64,000 nucleotides of DNA. It comes from Kordiimonadaceae bacterium (GTDB lineage: Bacteria > Pseudomonadota > Alphaproteobacteria > Sphingomonadales > Emcibacteraceae). Made by a program: the position numbers and the translations under genes. Positions 9,317 through 18,767 of the stretch are shown here, in pieces. The notes beneath the pieces were generated by a model. That model made no database searches. It worked only from the letters and a program-made list of their open reading frames with translations, and was not told the DNA's origin. Numbering within the stretch: position 1 is the first letter of the stretch; each line of letters opens with the position of its first letter. The DNA lies in contig JACKKT010000009.1 of assembly GCA_024236295.1 (NCBI GenBank), positions 75,321-139,320 on the forward strand. The letters run 5' to 3'.

Positions 9317-9346
9317 TTGTAAATTCAGTATTTCAGTGGTTATAAT
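9317..9346 (+). promoter_or_regulatory. Candidate promoter for the PAS-domain gene
   Basis: A perfect TATAAT at 9341-9346 lies 18 nt after TTGTAA at 9317-9322, and 35 nt upstream of the ATG at 9382. It is a plausible sigma70-type promoter found by eye. Confidence 0.45.
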
Positions 9347-9381
9347 AGCGATTTCTAATATATAAGCCGGGCTCATTTTAA

Positions 9382-9837
9382 ATGGATGACGAAATCAAAT
9401 TACTGTTTGAATTTAACGAGAATGATTTCACGGCCCAGCATCAAATTGAACTTTATCAATATTGGGATAAGCTAAAGCAAGGTAGAATAATACCGGCACG
9501 TTCCGATATTAAAGTTGAGGACCTTAAAAAGAATCTACCCTCCCTGATGTTGCTTGATTTTAATAGGGAAAAAGAAACCTTTACCTTTCGCCTAATTGGA
9601 ACAGCATGTGTTAAATTTTATGGTGAACTTACAGGTAAAGTTATGAATGATTATGAAGAGCATAGTCAGGCTGTAAAGAGACTATTATGGTGTGTATAAA
9701 ATAAAAAGCCATATTATGGCGTCAAAAATCTGGCCAATATAAATAAAAATTATATCAGCACTTCATTTATTGTCCTGCCATTGTCTGAAGATGGTGAAAA
9801 TGTTGATAAGCTTTTAATCTCACACCATTTCTACTAA
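9382..9837 (+). pseudogene. PAS-domain protein interrupted by one in-frame stop
   Basis: The intact part (105 codons) looks like the short alphaproteobacterial PAS-family proteins of about 150-170 aa. It has ELYQYWDKLKQGRIIPARSD, LLDFNREKETFTFRLIGTA and TGKVMND. The frame is stopped by TAA at 9697-9699, in the middle of the expected domain. Reading on in the same frame gives a family-like C-terminus (KKPYYGVKNLANINK, STSFIVLPLSEDGENVDKL) that ends at a natural TAA at 9835-9837. That second stop overlaps the stop codon of the convergent nitroreductase by 3 nt, a typical tail-to-tail arrangement. One base change therefore seems to have truncated the gene; a sequencing error is the other explanation. 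Confidence 0.7.
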
Positions 9838-10469
9838 TTTTCCGGAATCCATTTTTCAACAATTGTATGTAGGTCCGGGCGGCTCCGTTCAGTTGGTTCC
9901 TTATCAGTGCTTCCTATATAGATAAAGCCGGCAATACGTTCTTCTTTCGATAGCTTGAGTGCCTCCAAAATCGTTGGATCATACGCATACCATTCCGAAA
10001 GCCATTGGCCTGCATATCCCATTGCATTGGCGGCCAGAAGAATATTTTGGCAAACGGCCCCGGCAGACAGAATTTGTTCCCATTCAGGCACTTTTGGATT
10101 TGCCGGTGTTGCTCTTGATATTACGGCAATAATAAGGGGGGCTCTTAAAAATCGCATTTCTTCGAATGTTAGAAGACCGGAATCTGCCCCAGGGTTGTTT
10201 TTCTCAAATACTTGTCTCAAAATTTTGCCAATTATTACCCTCGCCTCGCCTTCAAATGTTAAAAAACGCCAGGGAACCTGCTTTTTATGATCAGGCACTC
10301 TCGCACCAATGGTAAGGATCTGATTGAGTTGATCCTGATTTGGACCGGGTTCACACATATCTTTAACTGTCAATGAACGGCGCAGCATAAGCAGGTCTAG
10401 TGTTGCTTCGGATGGGTGACTGGCGGGCAGCCGGTCACACGTATCAGGTATTTTTTTAGTGGAGATCAT
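9834..10469 (-). CDS. Nitroreductase family protein
   Basis: A 211-aa FMN-dependent oxidoreductase of the nitroreductase fold, closest in look to the YdjA-type. It has the N-terminal RRSLTVKDM arginine-rich FMN-contact segment (about residues 30-38), GARVPDHKKQVPWRFL, SAGAVCQNILLAANAMGYAG and a C-terminal IGSTDKEP. Such enzymes reduce nitro compounds or quinones with NAD(P)H; the physiological substrate cannot be read from sequence. It starts 20 nt after the lipoprotein gene on the same strand, so the two are probably co-transcribed. Confidence 0.87.
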   Translation of the reverse strand: MISTKKIPDTCDRLPASHPSEATLDLLMLRRSLTVKDMCEPGPNQDQLNQILTIGARVPDHKKQVPWRFLTFEGEARVIIGKILRQVFEKNNPGADSGLLTFEEMRFLRAPLIIAVISRATPANPKVPEWEQILSAGAVCQNILLAANAMGYAGQWLSEWYAYDPTILEALKLSKEERIAGFIYIGSTDKEPTERSRPDLHTIVEKWIPEN

Positions 10470-10489
10470 AAATTTACCAAAATATATTC

Positions 10490-11095
10490 TTAATTTGTCT
10501 TGATTTTAATTGTTTCTGTTTTTCCGCTTTCGCCTGGAAAATTCTGAAAGAGAGCATCAACCATATAGGGCATAATCTGCGCTAAATTAGGGTTTTTGTT
10601 AATGCTTTCGACATGGCCTTCATATAATCGCTGTCCTGTACTCAGATCAACAATATTCATTGTCAGACGGCTAACATAAGGGACAACCGGTTCAGATGAG
10701 CCAAACGATGTCGAAATTCCAAGCCCCAATGAAGTGCCACTTCGGCGGCCGCCACTTCCTACACCCATGCCGAAGGACACACCTGAATTATCATTGTCAA
10801 TTACAGTGTTTCCTATAGGGGCAATACCATAGCCAATCTCGGCAATATACTGGCTGGCGCCATTTTCAGGGGGGTGAAAACCCACATTGCCCAGCTTGCG
10901 ACCGATCAACTGGGCATAAGCGCGAAATTCAATACTTTGTTGCAGCGTGGGGTCAATGGATATCACTTCAATAGTCTGACCAGATACAGGTGGCAGATGG
11001 TGAAAACGGGTCACATTATTTTTAATGCCGGATGAGCAGGCGAAGAGAAGCAAGGTGCTAGCAAGAATGATCGCAGTTTTTAGATTTTTAATCAT
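10490..11095 (-). CDS. DUF4136-type lipoprotein
   Basis: A 201-aa protein with a short signal sequence (IKNLKTAIILASTLLLFAC) ending in a lipobox cysteine, so it is likely envelope-anchored. The mature part has EFRAYAQLIGRKLGNVGF, a Gly/Ser-rich central stretch (about residues 105-125) and SRLTMNIVDLSTGQRLYEG. This pattern fits DUF4136 lipoproteins of unknown function. The ATG at 11095 is preferred: AAGGATGG lies about 6 nt upstream, whereas the in-frame ATG at 11104 sits directly on that ribosome-binding site. It is the first gene of a two-gene minus-strand unit with the nitroreductase. Confidence 0.75.
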   Translation of the reverse strand: MIKNLKTAIILASTLLLFACSSGIKNNVTRFHHLPPVSGQTIEVISIDPTLQQSIEFRAYAQLIGRKLGNVGFHPPENGASQYIAEIGYGIAPIGNTVIDNDNSGVSFGMGVGSGGRRSGTSLGLGISTSFGSSEPVVPYVSRLTMNIVDLSTGQRLYEGHVESINKNPNLAQIMPYMVDALFQNFPGESGKTETIKIKTN

Positions 11096-11229
11096 GATAT
11101 CCATCCTTTAATTTATTATAGAGTATCAAACTCTTGATTAATGTTCTATGATTAAAATAAGGCAAAATGTCGATCTTAGGACTTGCTTCTTTAATTAAAT
11201 TAGGTATAAAACCCTTTCCACACCCATCG

Positions 11230-11304
<75 letters not shown>

Positions 11305-11403
11305 TTCATACTTATTATCTTTGTTTAAAAATATATCTTACAATAATTAGCCTTATAGATTAGAGTGCAGAAAAATTGAAAGAATTATAAAAAGAATTAT
11401 AAA

Positions 11404-12303
11404 ATGTCATTAAGTCATCTTAAGCGTCTGGAAGCCGAAAGTATTCATATATTGAGGGAAGTTGTGGCAACGGCCCAAACGCCCGTCATGCTTTATAGTA
11501 TTGGCAAAGACAGCGCAGTAATGCTTCACCTCGCACTTAAGGCATTTGCTCCGGGAAAATTGCCCTTTCCATTAATGCATGTGGACACTACCTGGAAATT
11601 TAAAGATATGATCTCCTTTCGAGACAGAATGGTAAAGGAACATGATCTGGATTTAATTGTTCATATAAATAAGGAAGGTGTGCAGCAAGGTATTGGTCCA
11701 TTCAGTCATGGTTCTGCAACTCATACGGATATAATGAAGACTATTGCTTTAAAGCAGGCGTTAGATAAATATGGTTTTGATGCTGCTTTTGGTGGTGCAC
11801 GCAGAGACGAGGAAAAATCACGCGCCAAGGAAAGGATATTTTCATTTCGTTCCGATGGGCACCAGTGGGATCCAAAAAATCAACGCCCCGAGCTTTGGAA
11901 TATTTATAATTGCCGCATAAATAAGGGAGAGAGCATACGCGTTTTCCCCCTTTCAAACTGGACAGAGCTCGATATCTGGCAATATATCCATCAGGAAAAT
12001 ATCAGTATTGTTCCTTTATATTATGCGGCAGAAAGACCGGTTGTCAGACGGGACGGGCAGCTTATAATGGTCGATGATGATCGCATGCCAATAAATAAAG
12101 GCGAAGAAATTTTGCACCGTAAAGTGCGTTTTCGTACTCTAGGGTGCTATCCACTTACAGGGGCTGTTGAGAGCGATGCAGATACCCTTGAGGCCATTAT
12201 TCGCGAAATGTTGCTTTCCCATACTTCAGAACGTGAAGGGCGTGTTATTGACAAAGATGTTGATGCATCGATGGAGCAAAAGAAAAAAGAAGGGTATTTT
12301 TAA
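11404..12303 (+). CDS. cysD: Sulfate adenylyltransferase subunit 2
   Basis: A 299-aa PP-loop ATP pyrophosphatase that, with the GTPase CysN, makes adenosine 5'-phosphosulfate from sulfate and ATP. The nucleotide-binding PP-loop is seen as SIGKDSAVMLHLALKAF (about residues 32-48). The family stretches FGGARRDEEKSRAKERIFSF and NWTELDIWQYI are intact. Length is normal. Its TAA overlaps the start of cysNC by one base, so the subunits are coupled. No sulfite-reduction genes (cysH, cysI, cysJ) are near; instead a polysaccharide locus follows, which suggests that PAPS is made here for sulfation. Confidence 0.97.
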   Translation: MSLSHLKRLEAESIHILREVVATAQTPVMLYSIGKDSAVMLHLALKAFAPGKLPFPLMHVDTTWKFKDMISFRDRMVKEHDLDLIVHINKEGVQQGIGPFSHGSATHTDIMKTIALKQALDKYGFDAAFGGARRDEEKSRAKERIFSFRSDGHQWDPKNQRPELWNIYNCRINKGESIRVFPLSNWTELDIWQYIHQENISIVPLYYAAERPVVRRDGQLIMVDDDRMPINKGEEILHRKVRFRTLGCYPLTGAVESDADTLEAIIREMLLSHTSEREGRVIDKDVDASMEQKKKEGYF

Positions 12304-14180
12304 TGACCAGTCTTTCAAACACGGATATTTCTGATTATCTCAAATCCCAGGAGCAAAAATCTTTCCTGCGCTTCATAACCTGTGGTTCGGTTGATGATGG
12401 AAAATCAACTTTAATCGGCCGACTTTTATATGACAGTAAACTTATTTTTGAAGACCAGCTTGCCGCATTAGAAAAAGATAGTAAAAAAATTGGAACGCAA
12501 GGACAGGAAATTGATTTTGCCCTGTTGGTGGATGGACTAGCCGCTGAACGCGAGCAGGGGATTACCATTGATGTTGCCTATCGCTTTTTCACGACGGACA
12601 AGCGAAAGTTCATTGTTGCCGATACACCAGGCCATGAACAATATACCCGAAATATGGCGACAGGCGCCTCAACAGCAGACCTTGCCATAATCATGATTGA
12701 TGCCCGTAAAGGTATACTCACCCAGACAAAACGACATAGCTTCATTGTTAGCTTACTGGGAATTAAACATGTGGTGCTGGCCATTAATAAAATGGATTTG
12801 ATGAGCTTTGATCAGGAAGTTTTTAGAAAAATTGATGAAGACTATCGTGGGTTTGCCAAGGATTTGGGCTTTGAAGAAGTCGTTTCAATGCCATTATCGG
12901 CTCTAAAAGGGGATAATATTTTAAGTGTTTCGGAAAATACACCCTGGTACAAAGGCCCCAGTTTAATGGATCATCTGGAAAACGTTCAAATTGATAGAAA
13001 CGAGGACGGAAATCCATTTCGTCTGCCAGTGCAATGGGTTAATCGTCCTAACCTTGATTTCAGAGGCTTTAGCGGCACTATTGCTTCAGGCACTATTACC
13101 GAAGGTGATGAGATTGTGGTACTTCCCGGTGCAAAAACGGCCTATGTAAACTCTATAATTTCTGCAGATGGTAATGTGAGTAATGCCGAATTTGGTGAAG
13201 CCGTTACCATATGCCTTGACCGGGAACTTGATATTTCACGTGGTGATGTTATCTCGAAAGCGGATAACAGGCCGGAGATAACAGATCAGATCCAGGCGCA
13301 TATTATCTGGATGCATGAAGATGAAATGCTGCCTGGGCGACCCTATCTGATTAAAACCAATAACAAAACATTGGATGGTGTCATTACCGACCTTCGGCAC
13401 AAGGTCAATGTAAATTCACTAGAGCATGAAAGCGCAAAAACTCTGGCACTGAATGAAGTGGGGCTTGTTAATATCAAGCTTGGCCAGAAAATTGTTTTTG
13501 AATCATATGCACAAAATAAAAGTTTAGGCAGTTTCATATGCATCGACAAATTTACCAATGCGACTATTGCCTGTGGTATGGTCAATTTCGGTCTCCGCCG
13601 GGCAAGTAACGTACATTGGCAGGCGGTGGATGTGGGTAAAGAAAGCCGGGCAAAACAAAAACATCAGGAACCTAAAGTTCTGTGGTTTACCGGACTTTCG
13701 GGATCTGGAAAATCGACAATTGCCAATCTGGTTGAAAAGAAACTCCATGCAATGGGCAAGCATACTTATCTGCTGGATGGGGATAATATAAGACACGGCC
13801 TAAATAAGGATCTCGGGTTTACAGATGCTGACCGGGTGGAAAATATCCGTCGCATTGGTGAGGTTGCCCATTTGATGGTCGATGCGGGGTTGATCGTTCT
13901 GACCGCCTTCATTTCGCCTTTTCGAGCTGAGAGGAATATGGTTCGAGAAATGGTTGGGGCAGGAGAATTTATTGAAATTTTTGTTGATACGCCCCTTGAA
14001 GTTTGTGAGCAGCGTGATGTAAAGGGGCTTTATAAAAAGGCGCGGGCGGGCGAGCTTAAAAACTTTACTGGTATTGATAGCCCATATGAGGAGCCGGAAG
14101 CTGCTGAAATACATGTAAATACAGTAGAAAATACGGCAGACGAGGCGGCAGATATTGTTGTGAAGAAATTGGGATATTAA
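12303..14180 (+). CDS. cysN: Bifunctional sulfate adenylyltransferase subunit 1 / adenylylsulfate kinase
   Basis: A 625-aa CysN-CysC fusion. The N-terminal GTPase has G1 GSVDDGKST (about residues 28-36), DTPGHEQYTRN and NKMD, followed by EF-Tu-like beta barrels. The C-terminal kinase has a P-loop GLSGSGKST near residue 464, then DGDNIRHGLNKDLGF and FISPFRAER. The first part activates sulfate to APS with CysD; the second phosphorylates APS to PAPS, the donor for sulfotransferases. The same fusion (NodQ-type) is known from rhizobial sulfated Nod-factor systems. It directly precedes a locus with a sulfotransferase at 30684-31577. Confidence 0.96.
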   Translation: MTSLSNTDISDYLKSQEQKSFLRFITCGSVDDGKSTLIGRLLYDSKLIFEDQLAALEKDSKKIGTQGQEIDFALLVDGLAAEREQGITIDVAYRFFTTDKRKFIVADTPGHEQYTRNMATGASTADLAIIMIDARKGILTQTKRHSFIVSLLGIKHVVLAINKMDLMSFDQEVFRKIDEDYRGFAKDLGFEEVVSMPLSALKGDNILSVSENTPWYKGPSLMDHLENVQIDRNEDGNPFRLPVQWVNRPNLDFRGFSGTIASGTITEGDEIVVLPGAKTAYVNSIISADGNVSNAEFGEAVTICLDRELDISRGDVISKADNRPEITDQIQAHIIWMHEDEMLPGRPYLIKTNNKTLDGVITDLRHKVNVNSLEHESAKTLALNEVGLVNIKLGQKIVFESYAQNKSLGSFICIDKFTNATIACGMVNFGLRRASNVHWQAVDVGKESRAKQKHQEPKVLWFTGLSGSGKSTIANLVEKKLHAMGKHTYLLDGDNIRHGLNKDLGFTDADRVENIRRIGEVAHLMVDAGLIVLTAFISPFRAERNMVREMVGAGEFIEIFVDTPLEVCEQRDVKGLYKKARAGELKNFTGIDSPYEEPEAAEIHVNTVENTADEAADIVVKKLGY

Positions 14181-14193
14181 AATAATGGTTGAG

Positions 14194-14222
14194 TTGATTG
14201 TTTTAGATTTCGATCATATTAA
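14194..14222 (+). promoter_or_regulatory. Candidate promoter for wzi
   Basis: TTGATT at 14194-14199 and TATTAA at 14217-14222 are spaced 17 nt apart, 47 nt before the wzi start. A run of TTAA words (14245-14263) separates them from the gene. This is a visual match only. Confidence 0.4.
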
Positions 14223-14268
14223 TACTATACAAAACAGGGTTTTAACTATATTAACATATTAATTTATA

Positions 14269-15741
14269 ATGGATAATATGTTTATGAAAAATAAAGTTGC
14301 TATTTTCCTCGTTGGATTAATTGCTCTAAATTCGACTGCATCAGCTCAACAATGGGCCGCACCAAATGATGCTGGATTGCGAAGGGACATTGAACTTCTT
14401 AAATCATACAACATTATCTCCGGCCCGTTGAATAGCTGGCCTATCAGTTGGAAACAGATCACGGAAAATATTAATATAGTTGAAGGAAGTTCTTATCCTA
14501 CCCATGTAATGAAGGCAATTGATCGGGTTAAAAACAAAATACCAAATAAAGGGTTTCGCGGGTCAATTGTTGCACGATATACCAATGAACCAAACCTCGT
14601 ACGGGGATTTGGTGATATGCCAAGATCAGATGCAGATTTTTCAGTTTCAGCTGGGTTCACAGAAGAAAAAATTGAAGCCAATTTGTCTGTGAATTACAGG
14701 AATAATGTATCCAACCATAATGTTAATTTTGATAATTCATATATTGCCACTCATTTGGGAAATTGGTCATTATATGCTGGAGCAATTGACCGATGGTGGG
14801 GACCGGGACAGGAAAATACCTTATTATTAAGCACAAACGCACGGCCGATGATGTCAGCGGGACTTCGGCGAAATAATCCAAAAGCTTTTAAAACAAAATG
14901 GCTCAGCTGGATGGGGCCATGGACTTGGGATATGTTTGTTGCCAACATGGGGGATGACCGCGCAATTCCGAATGCATTGATGGCGGGAATGCGCCTCGGT
15001 TTTGAACCCATAAAGAATTTTGAAGTAGGACTTTCAAGGACAATGCAGCTCTGTGGACTGGATCGTCCATGCAGTCTGGATACTTGGACAAGAGCTTTGA
15101 TAGCAGTAGGGGATTTAGATAATGGTGCTGGTGCAAAAGAACCAGGAAATCAGCTTGCAAGTATTGATCTGGCATATTCTACGAACCTCAATGGTTTAGG
15201 ATTAAGGCTCTATGCAGAAGGTACTGCAGAAGATCAAAATGTTATTTTGCCTTTTCAGTTTTCAAGATTGGTTGGAGGTACATTTTCTAAGCAGGTTGGG
15301 GATAATGGTGATAGCATGGCTCTAAATGTTGAATTAAGTGATTCAGGTGATGTAAGAGCATGGTTTTTCGGTCAAAGAAGAGCAGGGATAATGTACAATC
15401 ATTCTATTTATCGAACAGGCCATAGGTTTGATGGTCGAACATTAGGCCACAGTTTAGATACTGATAGTAAATTAATTTCCTTATCTGGAATATATACACT
15501 AAGTGATGGTGATGTTTTTAATGTCAAGTTGCATTTTGCTTCAATTAATTGGGATAATACTAATAGGAATATAGTAAGTGCAAACAAACAAAAATATCAA
15601 AGTGTAGAAGTATCTGTTCTAAAAAATATTAATTTTGGCTACTTAGAGGCCAAAATGAATTTCCAGACTAAAGCTAATACATTAACGCAAGGGCTGCTCC
15701 CTAAGGTCTCTGGGGAATTGATTTGGAAACTGAGCTTATAA
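14269..15741 (+). CDS. wzi: Wzi-type capsule assembly outer-membrane protein
   Basis: A 490-aa protein with a signal peptide (KNKVAIFLVGLIALNSTASA) and then a beta-barrel-like pattern of alternating residues. The Wzi hallmark is clear: IDRWWGPGQENTLLLSTNAR (about residues 172-191) and WTWDMFVANMGDDR. Wzi is an outer-membrane lectin that helps attach capsular polysaccharide to the cell surface. In-frame ATGs at 14269, 14278 and 14284 are all possible; the third starts directly before the basic region of the signal peptide. The gene opens the polysaccharide locus after cysNC. Confidence 0.87.
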   Translation: MDNMFMKNKVAIFLVGLIALNSTASAQQWAAPNDAGLRRDIELLKSYNIISGPLNSWPISWKQITENINIVEGSSYPTHVMKAIDRVKNKIPNKGFRGSIVARYTNEPNLVRGFGDMPRSDADFSVSAGFTEEKIEANLSVNYRNNVSNHNVNFDNSYIATHLGNWSLYAGAIDRWWGPGQENTLLLSTNARPMMSAGLRRNNPKAFKTKWLSWMGPWTWDMFVANMGDDRAIPNALMAGMRLGFEPIKNFEVGLSRTMQLCGLDRPCSLDTWTRALIAVGDLDNGAGAKEPGNQLASIDLAYSTNLNGLGLRLYAEGTAEDQNVILPFQFSRLVGGTFSKQVGDNGDSMALNVELSDSGDVRAWFFGQRRAGIMYNHSIYRTGHRFDGRTLGHSLDTDSKLISLSGIYTLSDGDVFNVKLHFASINWDNTNRNIVSANKQKYQSVEVSVLKNINFGYLEAKMNFQTKANTLTQGLLPKVSGELIWKLSL

Positions 15742-15825
15742 TTATTGAAATTATTATGTGTTTCCACACGAACTTGTTTAAATTAAAGTAAAGTAGAAAA
15801 AAATGAAGCGTGCGAACATATAAAG

Positions 15826-16752
15826 ATGGAAAAAACAATGATAGAAAACGATGAAATTGACCTGATCGCACTTTGGAAAATAGTATGGTCTGCAAAAGTG
15901 CATTTAATTTCAATTACTTTATTGTTTGCAATTTTATCAGTTTTATTCGCCTTATATTTGCCAAATATATATAGAGCAGACACAACTTTATTTCCAGTTG
16001 AGGGATATTCTCAATCTACGGGTGGTGGCTTGGGAGGGGGATTGAAAGACATCGCAAGTCTGGCTGGTGTAAATGTTGGCTCGAATGAATCTCCCAAAAC
16101 AGTTTTGGCCCTTGAGTTGCTTGAATCAAGAAAGTTTATAATTGAGTTCATTAATAACCATAAAATCAAACCCACTTTGATGGCATTAGAAAAATGGGAT
16201 AAAGAAACTGGGTCTGAAACTTACAATGAAGAGATTTATAATATTGAAACTAAAAAATGGTTGGTGGATCAAGATACAAAGCTGAGTTTGGAACCTACAG
16301 ATTTAAAAACATACGACATTTTTAAAAATAGTTTAATGATTACACCGGATGTGGATTCAAGTGTCGTTAAAGTTTCTTTAGATTTTATTTCACCGGTAAG
16401 ATCCAAGGAATGGCTGGATTTGCTTATAAAGGATTTAAATGCAAAAGTTCGCAACGATGATATTGAAATAGCAGACAAAAGTATAAAATTTCTCGAGCAA
16501 AAATTAGAAGAAACTCAAGTTGCAGATATTAGAAGAATATTTTTTAGTTTAATTGAAGAACAGATGAGAAAAAAATTATTAGCAGAAACCATGGAAGAAT
16601 ACGTATTTAATACAATTGATCCACCTGTTGTTTCTGAGAAGAATGTAAGTCCAAAGAGAGCATTAATATGTATTTTGGGTACTTTTCTAGGGGGATTAAT
16701 AGGGTTGATTTACATTTTTATAAGATACTTATTTGTTAGAGAAAGTAGATAA
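15826..16752 (+). CDS. Wzz-family polysaccharide chain-length determinant
   Basis: A 308-aa protein with an N-terminal transmembrane segment (about 27-47, VHLISITLLFAILSVLFALY), a large periplasmic region with helical stretches, and a C-terminal segment (about 277-300) preceded by PPVVSEKNVSPKRALI. The Pro-rich motif before the second membrane helix is typical of Wzz/PCP proteins. These set the length of polymers made by Wzy. There is no C-terminal tyrosine kinase domain, so it is not a complete Wzc. An in-frame ATG at 15838 is an alternative start. Confidence 0.83.
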   Translation: MEKTMIENDEIDLIALWKIVWSAKVHLISITLLFAILSVLFALYLPNIYRADTTLFPVEGYSQSTGGGLGGGLKDIASLAGVNVGSNESPKTVLALELLESRKFIIEFINNHKIKPTLMALEKWDKETGSETYNEEIYNIETKKWLVDQDTKLSLEPTDLKTYDIFKNSLMITPDVDSSVVKVSLDFISPVRSKEWLDLLIKDLNAKVRNDDIEIADKSIKFLEQKLEETQVADIRRIFFSLIEEQMRKKLLAETMEEYVFNTIDPPVVSEKNVSPKRALICILGTFLGGLIGLIYIFIRYLFVRESR

Positions 16753-16761
16753 TCTAATTTC

Positions 16762-16779
16762 GGAAGCAAAACTTCCTTT
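16762..16779 (+). terminator. Weak hairpin with T/C-rich tail after the Wzz gene
   Basis: GGAAG (16762-16766) pairs with CTTCC (16772-16776) around a CAAAA loop, and TTTCC follows. The stem is short and the T-run is broken, so termination is likely only partial. Confidence 0.35.
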
Positions 16780-17084
16780 CCTATTACTTTTTATTATTAA
16801 AATGTAAAATGAAGACATTCTGAACCCTCAGACAAAATTCTTTTTGGCGATTAAATTAATGCTTGTCAATTTAAAATTCCCTTCATTATAAAATAAGATT
16901 TAGTGTCGCACTTATTAGAAAGAGTAACATATAAGAAATGTTTGTTTTACAATTGGTTGATAGATTGGTTGCCAATATTTATTATCTTTTCAATTGCTAC
17001 TGTTTAATAGTTATACTAAATCTATAACAGTTTTTATAATTGGTTATCTGAACCTAATTCAAAATTACCCTATAGGATAAAAAA
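16780..17084. other. AT-rich intergenic region before the sugar-synthesis genes
   Basis: No coding frame is visible in these 305 bases. A TATACT at 17014-17019 could be a -10 box for the operon starting at 17085, but no convincing -35 stands at the right distance. ATTGGTTG occurs twice nearby (16952-16959 and 16964-16971). The break suggests that the sugar-synthesis genes have their own promoter. Confidence 0.35.
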
Positions 17085-18206
17085 ATGAATTTCATTGATT
17101 TATTAGAACAGCGTAGATTTCTAGGCGAAAATATTGATAAGGCTGTGATGTCTGTAGTAAACAGTGGAAAATATATTATGGGTCCGGAGGTGGAAGAATT
17201 AGAAAAACAACTTGCAGATTTTAGTAATGTTAAGCACGTAATAGCAAATTCTAGTGGAACGGATGCATTACTATTACCTTTGATGGCATGGGGGATTGGA
17301 AAAGGCGATTCTGTTTTGGTTCCTGCCTTTACATTTGTTGCAACAGCTGAAGTAGTTGCTCTAACCGGGGCAACACCAATTTTTTGTGATATTGATACTA
17401 GGACTTATAATCTTGATGTTGAAAGTGTAAAAGAGGCACTTAAAAAGTCATCTAGTTTAGGACTTAATGCAAAAGCTATCATGCCAGTCGACTTGTTTGG
17501 ATTGCCTGCAGATTTTGATCCGATCATAGAAATAGCCAAAAAACATTCATTATTGGTGCTGGATGATGCGTGTCAAGGTTATGGGGGTGTTTATAAAGGT
17601 AAAAAAATTGGGTCAATTGGTGATGCAGCTGCAACCAGTTTTTTCCCTGCTAAACCACTTGGGTGCTATGGTGATGGTGGGGCAACTTTTACAAATGATA
17701 GCGAATTATATGAAAAAATGCTATCTATAAGAGTTCATGGCCAGGGAGAAAACCGTTATCATAATGTGAGAATTGGTTTAAATGCCCGCATGGATACAAT
17801 TCAAGCTGCAATATTGTTGCAAAAATTAGCAATTTTTCCTGAAGAGCTTAAAAAACGGGATGAAGTGGCTAAGAAATATAACAAGGCTTTTGAAAAATTG
17901 GCGATTACGCCTGTCTTGCCAGAAGGGTATTTCTCGTCATGGGCACAATATACATTATGCATTCCTAAAGGTGAAAGGGAAAGAGTTATTAAGGCGTTGA
18001 CTGAGTGCGGTATTCCTACTGCCATTTATTATCCAATTCCATTACATAAACAACCGGGATACGCCCATTTTCCTTCCGCATCTGATGAATTGCCTGTATC
18101 CGAAGATTTGTGTGATCGTGTTTTCAGTCTTCCAATGCACCCATATTTGGATGATATTACTCAGCAAAGAGTAATTGATGCTGTTACGTCCATACTTGGA
18201 GAATAG
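17085..18206 (+). CDS. DegT/DnrJ/EryC1 family sugar aminotransferase (WbpE-like)
   Basis: A 373-aa PLP-dependent enzyme that transfers an amino group to a nucleotide-linked keto-sugar. The PLP lysine is Lys190 in TSFFPAKPLG, followed by YGDGGA. LDDACQGYGG holds the cofactor-contacting aspartate, and NARMDTIQAAILL is the usual substrate-loop region. Together with the next two genes (hexapeptide N-acetyltransferase and Gfo/Idh/MocA oxidoreductase) it matches the WbpB-WbpE-WbpD logic for a 3-acetamido sugar. The acetyltransferase gene starts 5 nt after its stop. Confidence 0.9.
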   Translation: MNFIDLLEQRRFLGENIDKAVMSVVNSGKYIMGPEVEELEKQLADFSNVKHVIANSSGTDALLLPLMAWGIGKGDSVLVPAFTFVATAEVVALTGATPIFCDIDTRTYNLDVESVKEALKKSSSLGLNAKAIMPVDLFGLPADFDPIIEIAKKHSLLVLDDACQGYGGVYKGKKIGSIGDAAATSFFPAKPLGCYGDGGATFTNDSELYEKMLSIRVHGQGENRYHNVRIGLNARMDTIQAAILLQKLAIFPEELKKRDEVAKKYNKAFEKLAITPVLPEGYFSSWAQYTLCIPKGERERVIKALTECGIPTAIYYPIPLHKQPGYAHFPSASDELPVSEDLCDRVFSLPMHPYLDDITQQRVIDAVTSILGE

Positions 18207-18211
18207 TTGGT

Positions 18212-18754
18212 ATGAGAAACAAAGGGGTTTACATACACGCTACTGCGGAAGTACATGAGAGTTCAAAAATTGGCGATGGTTCAATGATTTGGAATTGGTC
18301 AAAGGTACGTGAGGATGTGACAATTGGTAAGAATTGCATCATTGGGCAATGTTGTTACATTGATTTTGCTGTAATCTTAGGAAATCGGTGTAAAGTGCAA
18401 AACGGAGTTTCTCTCTACAACGGTCTCACTGTTGGGGATGATGTTTTTATTGGCCCAAATGCGACATTTACAAATGATTTACGTCCAAGAGCACATAACA
18501 AAGATTGGAAAATTAGCAAAACAATAGTTCTTGACGGAGCTAGTATTGGTGCAAATTCGACAATAGTTTGCGGGATTACACTCGGAAAAAACTGTATGGT
18601 AGCGGCTGGGTCTGTTGTTACAAAAGATGTTCCGGATCATGCCTTAGTAATGGGGCAGCCGGCACGAATTGTTGACTTTGTAAATAGAAGCGGCGCTAGG
18701 CTAAAATGTGGTCCTACTGGTCGTTTGCCGGAGCCAGAAATATTAAATAGATAA
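18212..18754 (+). CDS. Hexapeptide-repeat N-acetyltransferase (WbpD/FdtC-like)
   Basis: A 180-aa left-handed beta-helix acetyltransferase. It begins with YIHATAEVHESSKIGDGSMI and continues through hexapeptide turns (TIGKNCIIGQCCYI, TVGDDVFIGPNATF). FTNDLRPRAH and AAGSVVTKDVPDHALVMGQP are typical of enzymes that N-acetylate the amino group placed on a nucleotide sugar by a DegT aminotransferase. The gene lies between its likely partner aminotransferase and an oxidoreductase. Acetyl-CoA as donor is known from the family; an unusual acyl group cannot be excluded. Confidence 0.87.
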   Translation: MRNKGVYIHATAEVHESSKIGDGSMIWNWSKVREDVTIGKNCIIGQCCYIDFAVILGNRCKVQNGVSLYNGLTVGDDVFIGPNATFTNDLRPRAHNKDWKISKTIVLDGASIGANSTIVCGITLGKNCMVAAGSVVTKDVPDHALVMGQPARIVDFVNRSGARLKCGPTGRLPEPEILNR

Positions 18755-18767
18755 GAGCAAGTAAGCA

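Noticed and set aside
9382..9699. The 105-codon PAS-like frame as an intact short gene
   Set aside because: The domain is incomplete and the same frame continues with matching sequence after the stop, so a broken gene is the better reading.
16952..16971. Repeated ATTGGTTG words as a direct-repeat operator
   Set aside because: Two short AT-rich words in an AT-rich gap are likely by chance, and no promoter is clearly placed next to them.
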